Source: JAMWZF01 sp041628615 (GTDB lineage Bacteria; Pseudomonadota; Alphaproteobacteria; Rhodobacterales; Rhodobacteraceae). Taken from it: 10,246 bases of DNA. Numbering within the stretch: the first letter of the stretch is position 1; each line of letters starts with the position of its first letter. Shown here one piece after another: positions 1 to 6,560 of the stretch. The notes under the pieces were generated by a model, which did no database searches, was not told the origin of the DNA, and was given only the letters and a program-made list of their open reading frames with translations. The DNA lies in the NCBI GenBank assembly GCA_041628615.1, contig JBFKOW010000131.1, forward strand, positions 1 through 10,246. The letters are read 5' to 3'. A program made the position numbers and the translations under genes.

Positions 1-46
1 GGTGCCGCCGCTTCTGCTTCTCGATGTTGGTTTCGGGAGCTGACAT
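1..46 (-). CDS. N-terminus of a small unidentified protein, truncated by the window edge
   Basis: Read on the minus strand from an ATG at 46-44, this gives MSAPETNIEKQKRRH before the window ends. A GGAAAGG stretch lies about 6 bases upstream of the ATG, in a good position for a ribosome binding site. The visible part is hydrophilic and basic, with no signal peptide or domain to recognise. It diverges from the MATE gene, with 239 bp between the two starts. Short proteins with this kind of charged N-terminus before a membrane segment are familiar from Rhodobacter relatives, but too little is visible here to name one. The start is well supported and the function is unknown. Confidence 0.55.
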   Translation of the reverse strand, partial: MSAPETNIEKQKRRH

Positions 47-285
47 GATCTGCCTTTCCGGTTGTGTCGTTACGTTGGCCGCTCAACGTCCCCGCGCCCG
101 GCCGGTTCCGGCGGCGGTGCGGCGGGCGATCACGACATCGCGAGCGGCTGGGCAGGGAACCGGCACCGTCCGGGGGCGTTGAGCAGCGTCGGCCGCATCG
201 GGCCGGCCGATCCCGAGGACCGCATGATCCGATACCGCCGACGCCGGCCCGCCCCGTTCGCCGCACCTGCCGCGGAAGCGTCCTG

Positions 286-1650
286 ATGGCCGCCCGCGAC
301 CTGACCAGGGGACCGGTGTGGCGGGCGCTGGCCGCCACCTCCGCGCCGATGTCGGTGGGCATCCTTGCCGTGCTCTCGGTGGGCCTTGCCGACGCCTACT
401 TCCTCGGGCGGCTGGGCGGCGCGCCGCTCGCCGCGGTGGGCTACATCTATCCGGTCACCGTGGCGATCACCTCGCTGGCGATCGGCCTGTCGGCGGGGGC
501 CAACGCGGCGGTGTCGCAGGCGCTGGGCCGGGGCGACCGGGCGCGGGACGTGGCGCGGCTGGGCCTGCATGCGCTCGGGCTCGGTCTGGCGCTCGCGGCG
601 GCGGCCGCGGCGGCGTTCGCGGCAGTCCACCCGGCGGTCTTCGCCGCGATGGGGGCGGGACCCGAGGTGATGGCCGAGATCGGCGCCTACGCGCCGCTCT
701 GGGCGCTGTCCTTCCCGTTCCTCGTCCTGCTGATGACCTGCAACGCGCTGTTCCGGGCCCACGGCGACGCGGTGCGGGCCTCGGCCTTCATGGTGCTGGC
801 GGCGGCGGTCAACATCGCGCTGAACCCGCTGCTGATCTTCGGATGGGGACCGATCGAGGGGCAGGGGACGGCCGGCGCCGCGCTCGCCACCCTGATCGGC
901 CGGATGCTGGCCGCGGCGGCGGCACTGGCGGCGGCGCTGGGCGCCGGGCACTTGCGGCGCTGCGGCGCGCTGCGGACCGGCCTGGCGCGGAACCTGCGCG
1001 CGCTGGGCGAGGTGGGCGCGCCGGCGGCCTTCTCCAACGCGATCAATCCGGCAGGCATGGCGCTCGTCACGGCGGCGGTGGCGACGCTGGGCGATGCCGC
1101 GGTGGCGGGCTTCGGCGCCGCGACGCGAGTGCAGTCCGTGGCGATCGTCGCGCTGCTTGCGCTGTCGGCGGGGATCGGTCCGGTGGTCGGCCAGAACTGG
1201 GGCGCGGACCGGCGCGACAGGGCGCAGGCCGCGCTCGTCGTCGCGTGGGGTTTCTGCCTTGGCTACGGGCTGGTGCTGGCGGTCGGGCTGACGGCGCTGG
1301 CCGGGCCGATCGCGGCGGCCATCGCCCCGGCGGCCGAGGCGGCCGGCTACGCCGCGCGCTACCTCGCGGTCGTGGGCTGGAGCCTGTTCGGCTACGGCAT
1401 CCTCGTCACCGCCAACGCGGCGATGAACGCACGGTCCAGGGCGCTGTGGTCGACCGGGCTCAGCCTCGGGCGGATCTTCGGGCTCTACCTGCCGCTGGCC
1501 TGGGCGGGCGTCTGGGCTGCCGGATACGACGGCATCCTCGCCGCCGCGGTGGTCGCCAATCTTGGCGCCGTCGCGGGGGCCGCCGTCTGCGCCCGGCGGA
1601 CCGGGCTGCTGCCCGACCCGGTCCGGCTGCGCGACCGCCTCACCGCCTGA
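286..1650 (+). CDS. MATE family efflux transporter
   Basis: A 454-residue inner-membrane protein of the MATE (DinF/NorM-like) family, whose members export drugs, metabolites or other organic cations in exchange for Na+ or H+. The length fits the family norm of about 450 residues and 12 membrane helices. The first helix carries the typical LADAYFLGRLGG stretch (residues 34-45), followed by APLAAVG. A GLSAGANAAVSQALGRGD loop follows at residues 67-84, and the second half begins near residue 240 with the repeat-typical GAPAAFSNAINPAG. The ATG at 286 is chosen because GGAAG lies 7 bases upstream; the in-frame extension back to 64 is arginine-rich and looks non-coding. The FNT gene follows after 66 bp and may be co-transcribed. 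The substrate cannot be inferred. Confidence 0.9.
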   Translation: MAARDLTRGPVWRALAATSAPMSVGILAVLSVGLADAYFLGRLGGAPLAAVGYIYPVTVAITSLAIGLSAGANAAVSQALGRGDRARDVARLGLHALGLGLALAAAAAAAFAAVHPAVFAAMGAGPEVMAEIGAYAPLWALSFPFLVLLMTCNALFRAHGDAVRASAFMVLAAAVNIALNPLLIFGWGPIEGQGTAGAALATLIGRMLAAAAALAAALGAGHLRRCGALRTGLARNLRALGEVGAPAAFSNAINPAGMALVTAAVATLGDAAVAGFGAATRVQSVAIVALLALSAGIGPVVGQNWGADRRDRAQAALVVAWGFCLGYGLVLAVGLTALAGPIAAAIAPAAEAAGYAARYLAVVGWSLFGYGILVTANAAMNARSRALWSTGLSLGRIFGLYLPLAWAGVWAAGYDGILAAAVVANLGAVAGAAVCARRTGLLPDPVRLRDRLTA

Positions 1651-1688
1651 GCGCGCGGCCCTGTCCGCCGCCTCCCCTTCACCGACGT

Positions 1689-1708
1689 CGATTCCGAAAC
1701 GATTCCGA
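1689..1708 (+). repeat. Two 9-bp direct repeats in the leader of the FNT gene
   Basis: CGATTCCGA occurs at 1689-1697 and again at 1700-1708, offset by 11 bp (about one helical turn), and the second copy runs into the GAGAGGA ribosome binding site. This could be a tandem protein-binding site or a leader element, or it could be chance. No regulator is indicated. Confidence 0.35.
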
Positions 1709-1716
1709 GAGGACCC

Positions 1717-2565
1717 ATGACCTTCACCAGACCCGACCACGGCACCTCCGACCTGAGCGAGGACCGGCGCGAGGACCAGACCATCGAGGAAGCCTCGGGC
1801 CTGTCGCCGCGGCTGATCTTCGAGACCATCCGCCGCAACGGCAAAGAGGAGCTGGGTCGCCCGATCCGGGCGCTGTTCTGGTCCGGCCTCGCCGCCGGCC
1901 TGCTGATCAGCTTCTCGGTGCTGGGCGAAGCCTTCCTGCGCGCGCACCTGCCCGACGCCGACTGGCGCTACCTCGTCGAGAACCTGGGCTATTCGCTGGG
2001 CTTCCTGCTGGTGATCCTCGGCCGGATGCAGCTGTTCACCGAGAACACGATCACCACCGTGGTGCCGGTGATGCTCGACCCCTGCCGGCAGACTGTGCTG
2101 CGGGTGGCAACGCTGTGGGGCATCGTCCTTCTGGCCAACGTCGCGGGGGCCTTCGCCAGCGCGCTGTTCCTCGTCCACAGCCCCGCCCTGCCGCCCGAGA
2201 TCATGGCGGCCGTCGTCGACCTGAGCCACCACGCCACCGGGATGCCGCCGCTGCAGAGCCTGATCCGCGGCATTCCCGCCGGCATCCTGATCGCCGCCAT
2301 CGTCTGGATGCTGCCTTCGGCGCAGAACAACGAGGTGCTGCTGATCGTGATCTTCACCTGGCTCATCGCGCTGGGGGACTTCACCCACATCATCGCCGGC
2401 TCGGTCGAGATGGCGGTGCTGATGGTGCAGGGCGACCTCGGGTTCGGGCCGGCGGTCTTCGGGTTCTTCCTGCCGGTGCTGGTGGGCAACATCCTCGGCG
2501 GGACGGCGGTGTTCACGATGCTGGCCTATGCCCAGATCCGCCCCGAGCTTCCGGAGCGGGGCTGA
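1717..2565 (+). CDS. Formate/nitrite transporter (FNT) family channel, YfdC-like
   Basis: A 282-residue membrane protein with a polar cytoplasmic N-terminus of about 50 residues, then about six membrane helices. FNT proteins are pentameric channels for small monovalent anions such as formate, nitrite or hydrosulfide. The family re-entrant loop, usually LFTGN, is present as LFTEN (residues 106-110). The central channel histidine of the second half appears in DFTHIIAGSVEM (His224). The long charged N-terminus and the Gly-to-Glu change in the loop point to the YfdC-type branch, whose substrate is poorly known, rather than to FocA or NirC. The start at 1717 has GAGAGGA just upstream, spaced a little tightly (3-4 bases). 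The gene may be co-transcribed with the MATE gene 66 bp upstream and converges on the VOC gene. Confidence 0.88.
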   Translation: MTFTRPDHGTSDLSEDRREDQTIEEASGLSPRLIFETIRRNGKEELGRPIRALFWSGLAAGLLISFSVLGEAFLRAHLPDADWRYLVENLGYSLGFLLVILGRMQLFTENTITTVVPVMLDPCRQTVLRVATLWGIVLLANVAGAFASALFLVHSPALPPEIMAAVVDLSHHATGMPPLQSLIRGIPAGILIAAIVWMLPSAQNNEVLLIVIFTWLIALGDFTHIIAGSVEMAVLMVQGDLGFGPAVFGFFLPVLVGNILGGTAVFTMLAYAQIRPELPERG

Positions 2566-2578
2566 GCCGGGGTCAGCC
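2560..2578. terminator. Small hairpin shared by two convergent stop codons (possible bidirectional terminator)
   Basis: GGCTGA (2560-2565) and TCAGCC (2573-2578) form a perfect 6-bp inverted repeat around a 7-base loop. Each arm contains a stop codon: TGA of the FNT gene and, on the other strand, TGA of the VOC gene. There is no T-run on either side, so intrinsic termination would be weak. It may be partly a coincidence of two TGA stops facing each other. Confidence 0.3.
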
Positions 2579-2989
2579 GTCGCGGCCGGGCTCGGCCGGG
2601 TCGCAGGAGAACAGCGCGACCTTGTTGCCCTGCGGGTCGCGCAGGTAGCCGACGTAGAAATGCGGGCCGTAGGCGTCCCGGAATCCGGGCGCGCCCTCGT
2701 CCGACCCGCCGGCGTCCAGCGCGGCGGCGTGGAGCGCGCGGACCTGCGCCTGGCTCTGCGCCTCGAAGGCGACCATCGCGCCGTTCCCGGCCGAGGCCGG
2801 GCGGCCGTCGAAGGGCGGCTTGACGTAGAAATCCGGCAGGACGGGGCGCTGGCCCTCGGGCACCGGCAACGCGAAGCTCAGGCCCTCGTGCCCCTCGGTC
2901 AGCCCGTAGCCGAGATCCGGCAGGAAGGCGCAGTAGAACCGCTTCGCGCGGGCGATGTCGTCCGCCCCGACGGTGACATAAGCGATCAT
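2573..2989 (-). CDS. VOC (glyoxalase/bleomycin-resistance fold) family protein
   Basis: A 138-residue single-domain cytosolic protein. It has the paired beta-alpha-beta-beta-beta layout of the vicinal oxygen chelate superfamily. The first module starts at YVTVGADDIARAKRFY (residues 4-19). The second ends in YGPHFYVGYLRDPQGNKVALF (residues 107-127), matching the usual closing DPDGN strand of glyoxalase-like proteins. The canonical metal ligands look incomplete: no His in the first strand (YVTVG) and Ala-Leu where Ile-Glu is common at the end, so a glyoxalase I reaction should not be assumed. The ATG at 2989 is preceded by a GAAGGGAA purine stretch. The gene is divergent from the LacI gene; the operator at 3097-3112 lies in the shared intergenic region and might affect it too. 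Function within the superfamily is unknown. Confidence 0.85.
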   Translation of the reverse strand: MIAYVTVGADDIARAKRFYCAFLPDLGYGLTEGHEGLSFALPVPEGQRPVLPDFYVKPPFDGRPASAGNGAMVAFEAQSQAQVRALHAAALDAGGSDEGAPGFRDAYGPHFYVGYLRDPQGNKVALFSCDPAEPGRDG

Positions 2990-3096
2990 GCGGCGCGTTC
3001 CCTTCCCCGGCCCGGCTGGTCGCGGCCAGACTACAGCCCTTTGCCCGCCGTTGCACAGCCCGCGCCCGGTCCGGCCCCGCCGCCACGGTCCGGCCG

Positions 3097-3112
3097 TGAT
3101 TGACGTACCTCA
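3097..3112. promoter_or_regulatory. Operator O1, predicted LacI-family site in front of the regulator gene
   Basis: TGATTGACGTACCTCA matches the 16-bp palindrome TGAGGTACGTACCTCA at 13 of 16 positions and has the central CG expected of LacI-family operators. The right half, ACGTACCTCA, is identical to that of O2 upstream of the binding-protein gene. A TTGACG hexamer (3100-3105), five of six to the -35 consensus, lies inside the site, which suggests autoregulation. I see no convincing -10 at the right distance. O1 also lies between the divergent VOC and LacI genes. Confidence 0.65.
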
Positions 3113-3135
3113 GGATTGCGGCGAAGCTGCGCTCC

Positions 3136-3143
3136 GGAAAGGA
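3136..3143 (+). promoter_or_regulatory. Ribosome binding site that decides a TTG start
   Basis: GGAAAGGA ends 8 bases before the TTG at 3152. An upstream in-frame TTG at 3116 would sit right against operator O1 and has no comparable purine stretch. Starting at 3152 also puts the helix-turn-helix at exactly the residue numbers of E. coli LacI. Confidence 0.6.
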
Positions 3144-3151
3144 CCGCTGAG

Positions 3152-4180
3152 TTGGGCAAGCCGACCGTCCACGACATCGCCAGGGAGGCCGGGGTCAGCC
3201 TGGCGACGGTGGACCGCGTGCTCAACGCCCGGCCCGGCGTGCGGGACAGGACGGTCGCGCGGGTGCAGGAGGCGGTGGCCCGGCTCGGCTATGTCCGCGA
3301 CACCCACGCCGCCAACCTCGCCCGGCAACGGACCTACCGTTTCGCCTTCGTGCTGCCGGAAGGCTCCGGCCAGTTCGTCGGCACCCTGCGGGCCGCCATC
3401 GCCGAGGCGGTCGACGCGCAGCAGGCCGAGCGGATCACCGCGTCGGTGCTGCCGGTGCCGGTGCACGACCCGCACGCGGTAGCCCGGACGCTGGAGGCGA
3501 TCAACCCGGCGCGCTGCGACGGGGTGGCGATCCTCGTGCCCGAAACGCCGCAGGTCCGCGACGCCATCGCCCACCTGAAACAGGCCGCGCTGCCGGTGGT
3601 GGCGGTCGCCTCGGACCTGCCGAACTCGGCGCGGGACTACTTCGTGGGGATCAACAACCACTCGGCCGGGCGCACCGCCGGGGTTCTGATGGGGCGCTTC
3701 GTCGGGCCGCGGCGGGGGCGTGTCCTGGTGGTGACGAACTCGCTGCAGGCGCGCGACAGCCTGGAGCGGAGGCTCGGGTTCGACGAGGTGATGGGGCAGG
3801 ACTTCCCGAACCTGCGGCCGCTGCCGACCCTGGAATCCTACGACGATCCGGACCGGATGACCGACAGCATCCGGCGCAACGTCGCCGCCCATCCCGATAT
3901 CGTCGGGGTCTATTCGATGGGCTCCGGCAACGCGGCGATGCTGCGCGGGATCCGGTCCGCCGGGCGGTGCGGCGATCTCGTGGTGATCGCGCACGAACTG
4001 ACCCCGGTCACCCGGCAGGGGGTGATCGACGGCGAGATAGACGCGCTGATCACCCAGAACGTCGGCCACCTCGTGCGCAGCGCGCTGCGGGTGCTGCGGG
4101 CGAAATCCGACGGGCTGCCGATTTTCGAGGCGCAGGAGCGCATACGAACCGATATCGTGATCCGCGAGAACCTGCCCTAG
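3152..4180 (+). CDS. LacI family transcriptional regulator of the sugar locus
   Basis: A 342-residue DNA-binding protein. The N-terminal helix-turn-helix is TVHDIAREAGVSLATVDRVLN (residues 5-25). By LacI numbering the specificity residues are Leu17, Ala18 and Arg22. The hinge helix HAANLARQR supplies Leu56, the residue that in LacI and PurR wedges into the central CG of the operator. Residue 21, usually Ser, is Asp here. From about residue 61 a periplasmic-binding-protein-like domain follows (YRFAFVLPE onward) for effector binding and dimerisation. Translation starts at a TTG with GGAAAGGA 8 bases upstream. The isomerase gene follows after 43 bp, so the two are probably one transcript. Likely role: repressor of this locus and of itself through operators at 3097, 6535 and 6567. 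The effector is unknown, presumably the imported sugar or a derivative. Confidence 0.92.
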   Translation: MGKPTVHDIAREAGVSLATVDRVLNARPGVRDRTVARVQEAVARLGYVRDTHAANLARQRTYRFAFVLPEGSGQFVGTLRAAIAEAVDAQQAERITASVLPVPVHDPHAVARTLEAINPARCDGVAILVPETPQVRDAIAHLKQAALPVVAVASDLPNSARDYFVGINNHSAGRTAGVLMGRFVGPRRGRVLVVTNSLQARDSLERRLGFDEVMGQDFPNLRPLPTLESYDDPDRMTDSIRRNVAAHPDIVGVYSMGSGNAAMLRGIRSAGRCGDLVVIAHELTPVTRQGVIDGEIDALITQNVGHLVRSALRVLRAKSDGLPIFEAQERIRTDIVIRENLP

Positions 4181-4223
4181 GCCGGAGCGAACCGGCGCGG
4201 GGAGTAACGAGGGAGGAAGACAG

Positions 4224-5282
4224 ATGAAGACGATCAAGGGGCCGGCGCTGTTCCTGGCGCAATTCGCCGGCGACGAGGCGCCGTTCAACTCGTGGGAGGC
4301 GATCACCCGCTGGGCCGCCGATTGCGGCTATGCCGGGGTGCAGGTGCCGAGCTGGGACGGCCGGCTGTTCGATCTCGCCAAGGCGGCGGAGTCGAAGGAC
4401 TATTGCGACGAGTTCACCGGCATCGCCGCCGCCAGCGGGATCGCGGTGACCGAGCTGTCGACCCACCTTCAGGGCCAGCTCGTCGCCGTCCACCCGGCCT
4501 ATGACGAGGCCTTCGACGGCTTCGCCGACCCGTCGGTGCGGGGCAACCCGAAGGCCCGGCAGGCCTGGGCGGTCGAGCAGGTGAAGATGGCGCTGACCGC
4601 CAGCCGCAACCTCGGGCTGACCGCCCACGCCACCTTCTCGGGCGCGCTGGCCTGGCCCTACGTCTATCCCTGGCCGCAGCGGCCGGCGGGGCTGGTCGAG
4701 GCCGCCTTCGACGAACTCGCCGCCCGCTGGCGGCCGATCCTCGACCACGCCGACGCGTGCGGCGTCGATGTCTGCTACGAGATCCACCCGGGCGAGGACC
4801 TGCACGACGGGGTGACCTACGAGATGTTCCTCGAACGGACCGGCAACCATGACCGGGCGCGGATGCTCTACGATCCGTCGCACTACGTGCTGCAGGCGCT
4901 CGACCACCTCGACAACATCGACATCTACCACGACCGGATCGGCATGTTCCACGTCAAGGACGCCGAACTGAACCCGACCGGGCGGCAGGGGGTCTATGGC
5001 GGCTACCAGTCCTGGGTGAACCGGGCCGGGCGGTTCCGCAGCCTGGGCGACGGGCAGGTCGATTTCGGCGCGGTGTTCTCGAAGCTCACGCAATACGACT
5101 TCGACGGCTGGGCGGTGGTCGAATGGGAATGCGCGATGAAGCACCCCGAGGACGGCGCGCGGGAAGGCGCGGCCTTCGTCCGCGACCACATCATCCGGGT
5201 GACCGAGAAGGCGTTCGACGACTTCGCCGACAGCGGCGCGGACGACGCGGCGAACCGGCGGATGCTGGGGATCGGGGGCTGA
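4224..5282 (+). CDS. Sugar phosphate isomerase/epimerase-like TIM-barrel enzyme
   Basis: A 352-residue cytosolic protein of the xylose-isomerase-like TIM-barrel family (AP endonuclease 2 fold). The expected metal ligands are visible in order: Glu186 in CYEIHPGE, Asp217 and His220 in YDPSH, His243 in FHVKD, and Glu300 in VVEWE. It is longer than the usual 260-290 residue members because of extra segments around residues 90-115 and 250-275. Enzymes of this family isomerise or epimerise free or keto-sugars despite the 'sugar phosphate' label; relatives work with Gfo/Idh/MocA dehydrogenases in inositol and 3-keto-glycoside pathways. The start has a strong GGGAGGA 6 bases upstream. One base separates its stop from the next ATG, so the two proteins are made together. 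Exact reaction unknown. Confidence 0.88.
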   Translation: MKTIKGPALFLAQFAGDEAPFNSWEAITRWAADCGYAGVQVPSWDGRLFDLAKAAESKDYCDEFTGIAAASGIAVTELSTHLQGQLVAVHPAYDEAFDGFADPSVRGNPKARQAWAVEQVKMALTASRNLGLTAHATFSGALAWPYVYPWPQRPAGLVEAAFDELAARWRPILDHADACGVDVCYEIHPGEDLHDGVTYEMFLERTGNHDRARMLYDPSHYVLQALDHLDNIDIYHDRIGMFHVKDAELNPTGRQGVYGGYQSWVNRAGRFRSLGDGQVDFGAVFSKLTQYDFDGWAVVEWECAMKHPEDGAREGAAFVRDHIIRVTEKAFDDFADSGADDAANRRMLGIGG

Positions 5283-5283
5283 C

Positions 5284-6459
5284 ATGGCGATCGAGGGAAA
5301 GACCGATATCGGCGGCCGGCGGATCCGGCTGGGCATGGTCGGCGGCGGGCGCGACGCCTTCATCGGCGGCGTGCACCGGATCGCCAGCCGGATCGACGAC
5401 CATTTCGAACTGGTCGCCGGCTGCTTCAGCTCCACCCCCGAGAAGTCCCGCGCCTCGGGCGCCGACCTCGGGATCGCGGCGGACCGGGTCTATGACGACT
5501 TCGAGGAGATGGCGAAGCGCGAGGCGCGGCTCAAGGCGGGGATCGAGGCGGTGGCCATCGTCACCCCGAACCACGTCCACTACGCCGCCGCGAAGCCGTT
5601 CCTGAAACGCGGCATCCACGTCATCTGCGACAAGCCGCTGACCTCCACGCTGGCCGACGCGAAGCGGCTGGCGGCGGCGGCCGGGAAGGCCGAGGCGCTC
5701 TTCGTGCTGACCCACAACTACACCGGCTACCCGATGGTCCGGCAGGCCCGCGAGATGGTCGCCGCCGGCGAGATCGGCACCGTCCGGGTGGTGCAGGTCG
5801 AATACCCGCAGGACTGGCTGACCGAGGCGACCGAGGCGACCGGCCAGAAACAGGCGTCCTGGCGGGTCGACCCGGCGCGGTCCGGGGCGGGCGGGTCGAT
5901 CGGCGACATCGGCACCCATGCCTACAACCTCGCCTGCTTCGTCACCGGGCTGCGGCTCGAGGCGCTGGCGGCCGACCTGCACAGCTTCGTGGCGGGGCGG
6001 CGGCTGGACGACAACGCCCACGTGATGCTGCGCTTCGACGGCGGGGCGCGGGGGATGCTGTGGTCGAGCCAGGTCGCACCGGGCAACGAGAACGCGCTGC
6101 GGCTGCGGGTTTACGGCGACAAGGGCGGGCTCGACTGGCGGCAGGAAGAACCCAACACGCTCTGGCACGCACCGTTCGGGGCACCGCCGCGCAAGCTCAC
6201 CCGCGGCAATGCCGGGACCGGGGCGGCGGCGGCGCGGATGACGCGGATCCCGCCCGGGCACCCGGAGGGATACCTCGAGGGCTTCGCCAACATCTACGCC
6301 GAGGCGGCGGCGGCGATTCGCGCCCGCGCGCGGGGCGAGCCGATCCCGCCAGAAGTGGTGTTCCCGACGGCTTGGGACGGGCTGGACGGCATGGCCTTCG
6401 TCGATGCCTGCGTGCGGTCCGCGGCGCGCAGCGGCGCCTGGGTGACCCCGGCCGTTTGA
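5284..6459 (+). CDS. Gfo/Idh/MocA family NAD(P)-dependent sugar oxidoreductase
   Basis: A 391-residue dehydrogenase. The N-terminal Rossmann domain begins with LGMVGGGRDAFIGG (residues 16-29), a variant of the GxGxxG dinucleotide motif. The catalytic lysine is Lys117 in the family motif CDKPLT, a DKP form of the usual EKP. The C-terminal domain carries GGSIGDIGTHAYNL, giving the conserved Asp208 and His212 of the active site. These enzymes oxidise or reduce a ring hydroxyl of sugars, inositols and glycosides. It is coupled to the isomerase gene with a 1-base gap and a modest GGGGG upstream. A hairpin follows its stop codon, so it probably ends the lacI-isomerase-dehydrogenase transcript. Likely role: oxidation of the imported substrate to a keto-sugar that the neighbouring TIM-barrel enzyme then handles. 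Confidence 0.9.
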   Translation: MAIEGKTDIGGRRIRLGMVGGGRDAFIGGVHRIASRIDDHFELVAGCFSSTPEKSRASGADLGIAADRVYDDFEEMAKREARLKAGIEAVAIVTPNHVHYAAAKPFLKRGIHVICDKPLTSTLADAKRLAAAAGKAEALFVLTHNYTGYPMVRQAREMVAAGEIGTVRVVQVEYPQDWLTEATEATGQKQASWRVDPARSGAGGSIGDIGTHAYNLACFVTGLRLEALAADLHSFVAGRRLDDNAHVMLRFDGGARGMLWSSQVAPGNENALRLRVYGDKGGLDWRQEEPNTLWHAPFGAPPRKLTRGNAGTGAAAARMTRIPPGHPEGYLEGFANIYAEAAAAIRARARGEPIPPEVVFPTAWDGLDGMAFVDACVRSAARSGAWVTPAV

Positions 6460-6471
6460 GTTCAGGGACTT

Positions 6472-6501
6472 GCCCGCCGGCGCCGATCGGGGCCGGCGGG
6501 C
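6472..6501 (+). terminator. GC-rich hairpin after the oxidoreductase gene
   Basis: GCCCGCCGGC (6472-6481) pairs perfectly with GCCGGCGGGC (6492-6501), a 10-bp stem with a 10-base loop, starting 12 bases after the stop codon. No T-run follows, so it is not a classical intrinsic terminator. It may still end or protect the upstream transcript and separate it from the importer promoter. Confidence 0.45.
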
Positions 6502-6534
6502 GCGGATCGCCCCGGTGCCGCAGCTATCGCAAAT

Positions 6535-6550
6535 TGATGAACGTACCTCA
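6535..6550. promoter_or_regulatory. Operator O2, distal predicted LacI-family site at the importer promoter
   Basis: TGATGAACGTACCTCA matches the palindrome TGAGGTACGTACCTCA at 14 of 16 positions, with the central CG at 6542-6543. It lies just upstream of the putative -35 hexamer. Its centre is 32 bp from that of O3, close to three helical turns, so two dimers would sit on the same face of the DNA. Confidence 0.72.
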
Positions 6551-6560
6551 GAAAATTTCC

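Noticed and set aside
64..285. In-frame upstream extension of the MATE protein from a GTG at 64
   Set aside because: The extra 74 residues are Arg/Pro-rich and unlike any MATE N-terminus, and the ATG at 286 has its own ribosome binding site and starts just before the first helix.
130..2388. Very long minus-strand open frame (752 codons) opposite the MATE and FNT genes
   Set aside because: The translation is rich in Arg, Gln, Gly and His without hydrophobic or domain pattern, and it is antisense to two clear membrane-protein genes. Such frames are expected at high GC3.
3068..3095. Direct repeat GGTCCGGCC at 3068-3076 and 3087-3095 upstream of the LacI gene
   Set aside because: Low-complexity G/C sequence with no dyad and no recurrence at the other controlled promoter.
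3126..3137. A degenerate second operator half downstream of O1 (7 of 12 matches to TCTGAGGTACGT)
   Set aside because: Too weak in GC-rich DNA, and it overlaps the ribosome binding site; not needed once O1 is read as a full palindrome centred on the CG at 3104-3105.
5819..5840. Tandem 9-bp repeat encoding Thr-Glu-Ala-Thr-Glu-Ala in the oxidoreductase
   Set aside because: Only two copies, in frame, in a surface-loop-like part of the protein; ordinary coding variation.
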